Shown here in pieces: positions 57,701-64,000 of a stretch of DNA of 64,000 nucleotides. Position 1 is the first letter of the stretch, and each line of letters starts with the position of its first letter. Source of the DNA: Chaetorhynchus papuensis. Its lineage: Eukaryota; Chordata; Aves; Passeriformes; Rhipiduridae. The notes under the pieces were generated by a model. It made no database searches. It saw only the letters and a program-made list of their open reading frames with translations, and had not been told where the DNA came from. Where the stretch lies: assembly GCA_013396525.1 (NCBI GenBank), contig VWYX01000119.1, positions 1,334,968 through 1,398,967 on the forward strand, in the 5' to 3' direction. The translations under genes were made by a program, and so were the position numbers.

Positions 57701-60528
57701 GTTTGCTTTGCTTTCCCCTAATGTCATATGTTAGGAACAGGATTTCCCCCCAGTAGTAGAAATATGTCCTATACTCTGGATGAGGAGATGATTTTTACCC
57801 TGAGGTAGCAAGTATTTTGCTGTGTCTGTGTGTGCCTCTCACTACGGCTTTGGGGCCCTTGGGCTATTTAATTAAATTAAACATAGAGATAAAGATCTTG
57901 TAGGTATGAGAGTGCTACATGCTTAATGAAACCTTTATCTGGATGGGAAAGAAATACACAAGTTAGGGCTCCTACCAATGCAAAAGTGGTTGCAACAGCC
58001 CCTTATCAAACTAGAGCAGCAGCAGCAGCAGCAGCAGCCATAAACAGAGTCAAACAGACGGGAGGTGCTCACAGGCTGCTTCCTCCCATGCTTCCTATCA
58101 GTGCCCTCGTATCTTACTTCCTACCTGGCTTTCATGATTGGCCTTTTCTCATCACACAGAGAACTTGATCCTTTTGCCCTTTCACAGATTTCAGTGAGCC
58201 TTATATTGTGCTGCTGTGGATGGAAGGCACCAGCAGCAATGGAGCAGTTCTAGAGCACCCTGACTGTGAATGGGACTGGGTCATTTCCCACAGACATCCT
58301 CCTGCACGAAGCTCTCGTGCAAGATGCACAGCTGAACATCCCATAGTTTCTACCAGCAAAGGCCCAGTGGTAGCAAAGTTCCACAAACCCAATGGACTTT
58401 ATAGCACATTAGCAAGCAAGCTTTTAAAGAATCTTGCCTATAATAAAGCAGTGACAGCGTGTGGAATTTAGGTGAGCATTTTGTACACACGAGGAACACA
58501 AGTAACTGAAGTCTTCTCTCTGCAGTGAATCCTGCTCAGGTCATTCCATTCAGAGGTTAATAAGCATCTTAGAAGAGCGAAACTTTAAGATCGTCTGTGA
58601 AGACAACTACAGGTAATTATCCACTCTCATTGGTGACAACTTTGCTGACATAAAACTAATATTGCAGGTTTGCAGCAAGCTAGAGCAGACTTCCTGCCGT
58701 GACATCCCTCCAGTGTGGCTGGGTCTTTCTCAGGGGATTCCAGCCAGGCTGCAGCCTTGGTGTTGGCTGGGTCTGGGGCTTGCTCTCTGCCCTACACTTC
58801 TCATGCTCAGTTGTTTTCAGGGAGGGAGCAATCCAGCCACCAGATTTTCTTCTGACTTGAGGGCTTTTACCTAAAACAATTTGAACCAGCTTTCATCCCT
58901 GCTGCATACAGATAAGGCAGAGTGCCAAGGGTGGTCCTTACTTCCTTCACCATGGTTTGAGCGTGCTCTCTGTCCTGCTGTTTTGTCAGAGAGTGAGGCA
59001 TGAGACACAGTAAGCATTACTAATTACTATAATTTACCATTGTCAGCAGCAAAAAACAGAAGTCTGGGAAACAGTAGCCCAAGTCCTGACTTGCCTGAAG
59101 TCTCCATCTTCCTGCTGAGGAAATACAAAAGCCAGCGACCCCTTATCCCCCTGTGTGGGTTCAGAGACCTTCACACAGAGCAAAATTGTTCTTTAGAGAC
59201 ATTAGAAAAGCAGCAAACATTCAATATTGCTCATATCTTATCTATCAGGAACAGCTTTTCAGTGTCAAGGACTCATACTAGGATAAGAACATTTCCAAAG
59301 TAAACATACATTTCTATGAACTTCTGAGTTTGTGGCAATAGTTTAAGTAAGGAAAAATTGGTCGGCAAAGGAGACAAATGATAGGTCTTTAAATCTGAAG
59401 GCAGAGCAATGTGTTCCTGTCTGGATATTGCTGAACCTGATTAATGGGTGCTCTGCACTTCGTGAAAAAATTAGCCCTGGTGTGGTGCACAAATCTGCCA
59501 AAGCGTGTGCTTACTTTCTCTTTGGGTAAAAGGAACATTTACCAATACTCCCAGGACCTGTAAGTAGGTTCAGATTATTTCAGCCTATGATGAAATAACC
59601 CACGGGGCAAGGCAGGAAGGGGAAATACATCATGCCTTAGACCCCTTGTGTCTTAGCACAGGGAGGAACCTGACGCACTCATTGCCGTGTCTCACAACTC
59701 ACTTCTGAAGGTAAAGTAACAAATATGGCTTTTTGTCGAAGCTCAGCTAACACAGATATAAACAACTGGGTTGAGCAACATGGACAATTCATTTTGCTAT
59801 TTTATATGCAGAATAATATAATAAGAAATTTACAGTCAAAGCCAAACTTCAAACTGTGCAAGTTGGCTTCACTCCCCTGCAGTCATTGCAAACAGAACCA
59901 TGTGGGTCTGTATCAGCTGGGCACCTGGCTTTTCATGCCATTTAGCAACCGAAGCTGATCACTTTCTCTTGCTTTTGTCCATGTCACTAGTGTCTTCCAG
60001 AAGTATCTCTAAAACTGGATTCACTGGATGCATCAGAAAAAATCTCATCATATCTGACATTCATAGCAACAGCTTTCTGTTGTAGCAGTAGGGGTTACCA
60101 GTGAGTAAGCCAGATTGTGATCTTCCAGCACCACAGGAATTCCACAGTCTGTGAAAGACGTGTTTCTTCTTTTTTGCAATTATTTTTTATATTGCAGCAT
60201 AGCTGACATGCTGTGAGGTCAGATCCTACTTTGTTTTATACTGGCGTGCCCTTGTCCCTAAAAACACCGAAGTTACCTTTCTGCAGCAAGATCAAAAAGA
60301 ATTGCCCTAATAAAAGCCATCTGCTTGATAAGCACGGGTGTAACATGCACTTTGACTTTCACATTGCATTCAGTAACTGTGAAGTTACTCCGTTGTACTT
60401 GCAAAGGGATTATTAAATATTTCTTTGGTTTTGTTTCTTATTTCAGGCCCGTTCAGCTCCTTCAGTGTGTGCAAAACCCTGACCACACAGACTGCAGGCT
60501 TTGCACCAACAGCACGGCAATTCCGTGA
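39543..60528 (+). CDS. CD38: CD38, type II membrane ADP-ribosyl cyclase / cADPR hydrolase, 8 coding exons
   Basis: CD38 converts NAD+ to ADP-ribose and cyclic ADP-ribose and makes NAADP by base exchange, acting mainly as an ectoenzyme. Coding exons: 39543-39781, 51779-51908, 52928-53063, 53772-53854, 55515-55591, 56245-56337, 58526-58612 and 60447-60528. They total 927 bases and 308 residues; human CD38 has 300. A short basic tail (1-14, ARTRQR) precedes one membrane helix (about 15-38), giving type II topology. Active-site residues matching human are Trp127 (W125), Glu148 in TLEDTL (E146), Asp157 (D155), Trp190 (W189) and Glu228 (E226). All twelve human disulfide cysteines have counterparts, including the CD38-specific pair Cys121 and Cys202. 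Ile223 appears to sit at human Thr221. N-glycosylation motifs are NIT, NGS and NST. The ATG at 39543 is the first in this frame; the open frame runs on upstream without an ATG. Confidence 0.96.
39796..39820 (+). promoter_or_regulatory. CD38: Cluster of three nuclear-receptor half-sites at the start of CD38 intron 1
   Basis: GGGTCA (39796), AGGTGT (39808) and AGGTGA (39815) lie in the same orientation, spaced as DR6 and DR1, 15-39 bases after the exon 1 end. Human CD38 is known to have a retinoic-acid response element in intron 1. Equivalence is inferred, and the half-sites are imperfect. Confidence 0.35.
41434..41462. repeat. TA-rich microsatellite
   Basis: Imperfect TA repeats interrupted by a single AGAC. 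Confidence 0.9.
43230..43242 (-). promoter_or_regulatory. Candidate CTCF motif in CD38 intron 1
   Basis: CTCCCTCTTGTGG matches 11 of 13 positions of the reverse-complement CTCF core, so it points left. This is a motif match only. Confidence 0.25.
43311..43352. other. Small CpG-dense patch in CD38 intron 1
   Basis: A cluster of CG dinucleotides (GAGCGGGCGGCGCAGCGGGC and following) stands in AT-rich intron. It is too short for a standard CpG island. It could be a remnant of a regulatory element; no exon was recognised. Confidence 0.5.
43768..43905 (-). mobile_element. CR1-type LINE 3' fragment
   Basis: The plus strand reads CAGAATCACAGAATGGGTCA, then GGCTGGAAGGGACCACAGAG and GGTCCAACCTCCATGCTCAT, the antisense 3' end of an avian CR1 subfamily. 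Truncated on both sides. Confidence 0.88.
44829..45045 (+). mobile_element. CR1 LINE internal fragment
   Basis: Sense-strand CR1 blocks are visible: GAGAGAGCTGAGACTGTCCA, GCCTGGAGAAGGGAAGGCTC and a decayed GGACAAGAGGCAATGGGTAC. These correspond to the end of the reverse-transcriptase frame. Coding capacity is lost. Confidence 0.82.
45675..45685. repeat. G11 homopolymer
   Basis: Eleven consecutive G bases, prone to length error. Confidence 0.9.
45723..45757. repeat. 15-bp direct repeat, 20-bp period
   Basis: CTTTAATTTAGATCA occurs at 45723 and again at 45743. Confidence 0.9.
51198..51250. repeat. 20-bp direct repeat, 33-bp period
   Basis: CAGCTAAATCTCTGCTTTTG and a copy differing at one base (at 51231) lie in CD38 intron 1, about 530 bases before exon 2. 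Confidence 0.9.
51779..51908 (+). CDS. CD38: CD38 coding exon 2
   Basis: Encodes DKDCLKIWESLKDAFIYKNP and CNITAEDYQPLMELASHPIP, then CNK. It carries the conserved NIT site and the CD38-specific Cys121. Bounded by TTTGGCAG and GTAACA; 130 bases. Confidence 0.96.
51909..52927 (+). other. CD38: CD38 intron 2
   Basis: A 1.0-kb GT-AG intron, about a third of which is the candidate LTR at 51992-52332. No other element was recognised. Confidence 0.85.
51992..52332 (-). mobile_element. Candidate solo LTR of an endogenous retrovirus, antisense in CD38 intron 2
   Basis: On the minus strand the 341 bases begin TGTGAG and end CTCACA, a 6-base inverted terminal repeat of the TG...CA type. A TATA-like CTTATAAAAAC (52119-52109) is followed about 15 bases later by a poly(A)-like ATTAAA (52093-52088). 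This close spacing implies a very short R region, as in alpharetroviral LTRs. No primer-binding site, polypurine tract or viral gene was seen beside it, so it would be a solo LTR. The flanking six bases (AACAAC and AAATAC) agree at only four positions, so the target-site duplication is not convincing. Confidence 0.55.
52928..53063 (+). CDS. CD38: CD38 coding exon 3
   Basis: Encodes SLFWSKTNDLVHRYTKSNQN, then FLTLEDTLLGYMADRVSWCG and DPSAP. It holds Trp127, Glu148 of the TLEDTL signature and Asp157. Bounded by TTTCACAG and GTAATC; 136 bases. Confidence 0.97.
53064..53771 (+). other. CD38: CD38 intron 3
   Basis: A 708-base GT-AG intron with no recognised element. Confidence 0.85.
53772..53854 (+). 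CDS. CD38: CD38 coding exon 4
   Basis: Encodes GINYESCPKRSECESNPGSV and FWKMASKM, with catalytic Trp190. It is one residue shorter than human in the loop between the two cysteines. Bounded by TTCTCAG and GTAAGA; 83 bases. Confidence 0.96.
53855..55514 (+). other. CD38: CD38 intron 4
   Basis: A 1.66-kb GT-AG intron with no recognised element. Confidence 0.85.
55515..55591 (+). CDS. CD38: CD38 coding exon 5
   Basis: Encodes FAEAACGVVQVMLNGSIEAG and AFRSS, with CD38-specific Cys202 and the NGS site. The acceptor is TGTTCAG and the donor GTATTC, which is weak. 77 bases, phase 2. Confidence 0.95.
55592..56244 (+). other. CD38: CD38 intron 5
   Basis: A 653-base GT-AG intron with no recognised element. 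Confidence 0.85.
56245..56337 (+). CDS. CD38: CD38 coding exon 6
   Basis: Encodes IFGSIEVFNLNPDKVSEVHI and WLMQDIGGPQ, with catalytic Glu228 in FGSIE. The first full codon is Ile223, five residues before the glutamate. Bounded by TTACAG and GTACGT; 93 bases. Confidence 0.96.
56725..56875 (+). mobile_element. CR1 LINE 3' end fragment in CD38 intron 6
   Basis: The sense strand reads CAGGTTGTGGAGTCTCCATC, then CTCAAAACCTAACTGGGTCC, GACTAGGTGATCTC and TCAATGATTCTGTGG, the typical order of a CR1 3' end. Confidence 0.9.
58015..58038. repeat. (AGC)8 microsatellite
   Basis: Eight perfect AGC units in CD38 intron 6, non-coding here. Confidence 0.97.
58526..58612 (+). CDS. CD38: CD38 coding exon 7
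   Basis: Encodes ESCSGHSIQRLISILEERNF and KIVCEDNY, with the cysteines matching human C254 and C275. Bounded by CTCTGCAG and GTAATT; 87 bases. Confidence 0.96.
58613..60446 (+). other. CD38: CD38 intron 7
   Basis: A 1.8-kb GT-AG intron with no recognised element. Confidence 0.85.
60447..60528 (+). CDS. CD38: CD38 coding exon 8 and stop
   Basis: After the joined Arg codon it encodes PVQLLQCVQNPDHTDC and RLCTNSTAIP, with TGA at 60526-60528. The two cysteines matching human C287 and C296 are present. The tail is longer than human and adds one unpaired cysteine (RLC) and an NST glycosylation motif. No hydrophobic GPI tail follows, unlike BST1. Confidence 0.95.
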
Positions 60529-62020
60529 AGCAGAGTCCCCCGCTACTGAAGAACTTCGTTACTTGTGTGTAAAGCTGGGAAAGATGTGGCTACATAGCTA
60601 AGAGTGATAACAGTAGCATGGTGTGCACTGAGTCCATAACCAGAAATCCTTGCTGTGGTACTAACAGCCAAGTGGCAGGAGATGTACCTGAGGTGTGATG
60701 CTGTACACACACGCACACAAACACACTCTTTCAGATGGGCTGGGCCTGTGGGCAGCGACTGAAGGCAGGTGCTCTGCCCTGCTTTGCTCCCTCCTGTGCA
60801 GCTCCCCACTGGCACAGAGCAGGGACTCCCTAGGGCATGCACAAAGAAGAAAGAGACTTTCCAGGAGAGGCAGAACTTGCCCAGATCAGCACTCGTCTTC
60901 CTCCCTGCTGAAATAGGTAGGAAATGACCAGGACATGCTACACTTTCCCTGCATCCCAGTGCAACCTTCCCCAGAGGGGAGCATTGCCCAATGGCACATA
61001 GTGTAAATCATGGCTTTCCCAGGTACTGTGACAGATCTGGGCAGGTAAAGCAAGCAATGAAATAGGCAGAGTGGTTCTTGCCTTTGAACGGGTATCACAG
61101 TAAACAGCTGGTGGGAAGACAGCTGAGCTGAGCCAAGAAAAGAACAGAAACTGCTCAGAGGGTTGCCTGCACCTGTAAGAACTGCTGAGTGTGCAGCTGG
61201 GAGAGAAAATTGTGGGGCTGACTCAGATAGCTCCTTTAAAATCCTACTGGATACACCATTGCCGGTCAGATTACATTTTGTTCTTAATATAGAAGTAAAC
61301 ACTAGCCTCCCAGCTTTCATAAAAGGTCCCTCAGGCCACAACTTGGCCATCCACTGGAATAGAAACAAACATCAAACGGTTGCCACAATAAGGAGTCTCT
61401 GTTGACCTCAGTTTCTGCAGTGAAAGGTGATGCCTTGAGGTGTATAATTCACAAGCACCAACACGCCGCAGTGCACTGAAGCAGCAGGTTTCACTGATTT
61501 CCTTTGATTTCTATTTTACCAGTCCCAAGTGCAGTGTTTATAGCAAAACAGGTATCTGAGGCCAGCTTGTGGCCATGGCTGCAGTGCCTCTGTGCAGTGC
61601 CATCGACACTGAGAGAACCGAGCAGGCTTTGCTACACATACAGTCCTGGGTGCTGAGGTGACAGTGTAACCAGCAGTTGCCAGGCACATCCTTATGGAAC
61701 TACACGAGCTGGTGTAATTTCGAGCATCTCGAGATGAACCTCGTCTCTGAAATAGCTGTAGAAGGCCTGCACTGAGCCTGGCTGGACCAACCCAAGACCT
61801 CACCCATAATGTTTACAGTAAGTGAAATGTATTTTTATTTGCAAGCTGTTATGTAACTATTTAGATGCATCAACATAGACACCAATACTTTCAAATAGGT
61901 TATTTCTGACTATCAGTTAAAAGTTTGTCTTCAGGCTCATTTTTGTACCTCTTCTGTTGCAATATAAAATATTGACTGTAAAAGCAAGATCTATAATAAA
62001 ATTGCTGATGACAAATGTTG
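60529..62020 (+). other. CD38: Probable CD38 3' UTR
   Basis: Sequence from the stop codon to just past the first canonical poly(A) signal. It has no recognised coding exon. The end is inferred from the hexamer, so longer forms are possible. Confidence 0.55.
61995..62000 (+). terminator. CD38: Probable CD38 polyadenylation signal (AATAAA)
   Basis: This is the first canonical AATAAA after the CD38 stop, about 1.47 kb downstream, followed by a TG-rich stretch (ATGTTGTTAATT). Confidence 0.6.
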
Positions 62021-62289
62021 TTAATTCAGTTTCACATTGTACGTAACCTCAGAAAGTTAAGAAAGAAAGATTCCTAGAAGACCAAAATAGGCCACTTCCT
62101 AAAAACAACTCAGAAATCTGCTCAAAGTATGAAACACTACATGCAACCACCCAGGAAAGCAGAGAAACAGAGCCCATCCTCCCCAGGCTGTGATCTCCAT
62201 CTGATACAGAGAAGTCACTGTCTTTGTGGGTGGCTGGAAGTGAAGCATCCTGAGTCTTTATCTTGAACATAGACATACATTAAAAAAAA

Positions 62290-62312
62290 AATATATATAT
62301 ATATATATATAT
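62290..62312. repeat. (AT)n microsatellite
   Basis: About eleven AT units directly after a run of eight A bases. Confidence 0.97.
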
Positions 62313-63107
62313 TTATTGTTCTTGGCCATAGTAGTTAAGAAAGATGATTGTTCTTATCAGTGGTTGTGTACTAAGATAGTAAGAAGCAAACTGTGCTTTT
62401 GGAGGCTGAGGTGCACAATTAATATGGGCAACAGTGCTGGAGTAAGTGATGGCTTTGGAATGCAGGTGGCTGGCAAGTCTGGGCTCACATACATGGCAGA
62501 ACATGAGCAAGCTCATTTTCAACAAACATTTTTATTATGCATGATCACACATCTGAAATGCTGTGCAGACATGCCCTACCAGACAAGTATACGTGCAAAT
62601 CCTATTGCTCTGCTGAAGATTTATAAACCAAAAAACCCTCCCAAACAATACAAAATGTCCCAAATTCACAGAAAATAAATAAAAGGAAAAATAATTATGC
62701 ATTTTTCCTGCTATGTGGAATAAATGTTTTCTTAATATGGTTTAGAAAATGCTGGGTTTTGAAAATATGCTTTTAGTCTGACAAAGCTAACTCTCATAAT
62801 TCATTCAAGGTACATATTCTGGCTTGTGCCTCAGGCCCACATCAAACACTGCTAAGGAGTGCTGCCTAGAAACACGAAAGGAATCTGAGTTACTGTGTGA
62901 TAAGGTGATATCGACATTATCACTCCCAGAACCACACAGAGCTGGAAAAGCTACTTCTATGACCCTGTCATGACAGCATTGCTGCTCCCCCAGTCTTTGA
63001 TGCACTTGACCTGACCAGAGCCTGCAACCACTAAACTTCTTAGGAAACAAATGAAATATAGAAAGATTTGTTCTCCCTGACAGCCAGCACTTGGCATTAT
63101 GTTTGAT

Positions 63108-63245
63108 TTCATATAATTATAGAATGGCTTGGTTTGGGAGAGGGCTTAAAGATAAACATAGTTCCAACCCCCGTGCCATGGGCAGGAACACCTTCTACTA
63201 GACCAGGTTGATCAAAGCCCCATTCAGCCTGACCTTGAACACTGA
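63108..63245 (-). mobile_element. CR1 LINE 3' end fragment
   Basis: The plus strand reads TAGAATGGCTTGGTTTGGGA, then TAGTTCCAACCCCCGTGCCA and TACTAGACCAGGTTGATCAA, the antisense CR1 3' end. It stops after TGACCTTGAACAC. Confidence 0.93.
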
Positions 63246-64000
63246 AATATGGGGAAAAGTCTTGGAGAGGGGTTTTGACTTTGTTTATATGTATATTGGC
63301 AGCATATTGTGCAGTGGCTCTGGGTCCCCTGGGACTCTGGCAACAGGGGAGTAGTTTTGGATGGAACCTGATGGAAAATTATGGCAGCACTGCAGTGTTT
63401 ATCAGTATGAAGCAGAAATTTCCCCTTGCTTTTTTTGGGCCACCCTTCTTGCAGGTACCTGGGAAGACTCCCTGATATTCAAAACAGTGACCCTCAGACA
63501 CTGTCTTGTGTAAAAGAGCTCAGCAAAAAGAATAGAAAAAAGAGATCAGCAAGCATTGAGGTAGGAAACCCTGCGAACAGGCTGAATTTGAGAAACTTTC
63601 TCTTAACAGCAATATCATTTACAGGCTTAAAATAACAATTAAATGGACTAAGAGGCTGATCCTTCCTTTTAAAGAGCTTGAAAGGTGTAATGGCTAATCC
63701 AAATGAAATTCTTTGCGTGTAAAATATGAAGACTGGTGAAAAGATTAAAAACAAATAGTATGGTTGAGTGGTTATCCCTCTGCTTTGCCAACAATAATGT
63801 TTCATGAAATTCTGATGAACTAAGAAAGGCAAATGGTCTGGGATAATATTTTTTTTTTCCTTGCTTGGGAAAAAAAAAGATCTTATATCTAACAGAAAAT
63901 ACCCCAGTTTTTTAGCTTGAAGAGCATGTTTATTTTCAGCACTGCACTGTGGAGCAGGAGAGGGCAGCTGCCTGCTTGCTGTTCCCCCTCTCTTGTGTGG

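Larger units (their letters stand above)
56338..58525 (+). other. CD38: CD38 intron 6
   Basis: A 2.2-kb GT-AG intron. It contains a CR1 3' fragment, an AGC microsatellite, and an exon-like open frame ending at 58471 that is discussed under findings. Confidence 0.85.
62021..64000. other. DNA downstream of CD38, no gene recognised
   Basis: In amniotes the next genes are expected to be FGFBP family members and PROM1, but no exon of these was recognised. The stretch holds an AT microsatellite and a CR1 fragment. Further AATAAA hexamers near 62674 and 62720 could serve longer CD38 transcripts. Confidence 0.55.

Overview
The window is vertebrate nuclear DNA, almost certainly from a bird. Spliced genes have GT-AG introns, and fragments of CR1 LINEs are scattered throughout. 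Two gene starts sit in CpG islands, and the gene order is FBXL5 (minus), BST1 (plus), CD38 (plus), the conserved amniote order known from human 4p15. The species cannot be named from the sequence. No bacterial features, rRNA, tRNA or CRISPR were seen.

Layout. Bases 1-5126 read as FBXL5 intron 1 on the minus strand; no further FBXL5 exon was recognised. FBXL5 coding exon 1 (5127-5210) lies in a CpG island with a 26-bp minisatellite just upstream. A CR1 fragment and unremarkable DNA follow, then a (GGGAA)n array interrupted by a 23-base gap. BST1 has nine coding exons between 10051 and 23845 and encodes 315 residues. About 15.7 kb without a recognised gene follows. CD38 starts at 39543 in a second CpG island that carries a 19-bp tandem repeat, and its eight coding exons run to 60528 (308 residues). 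Its likely poly(A) signal is at 61995. The last 2 kb holds a CR1 fragment and no recognised gene.

The two cyclase genes. All exon boundaries were read by eye, and every junction keeps frame. The six shared internal exons are 130, 136, 83, 77, 93 and 87 bases in both genes, with identical phases, which fits an ancestral tandem duplication. BST1 is predicted to be a secreted-then-GPI-anchored ectoenzyme. CD38 is predicted to be a type II membrane protein with the extra CD38-type cysteine pair. Both belong to the ADP-ribosyl cyclase/cyclic ADP-ribose hydrolase family, which acts on NAD+. FBXL5 is the iron-sensing F-box protein of an SCF ubiquitin ligase and is a neighbour rather than a pathway partner.

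Points for a second look are an isoleucine at the apparent position of human CD38 Thr221, and a glycine in BST1 at the position of CD38 Glu146. Others are a candidate antisense solo LTR with alpharetrovirus-like spacing in CD38 intron 2, tandem arrays at or near all three gene starts, and a perfect DR1 nuclear-receptor element downstream of BST1. No wholly new biological system was found.
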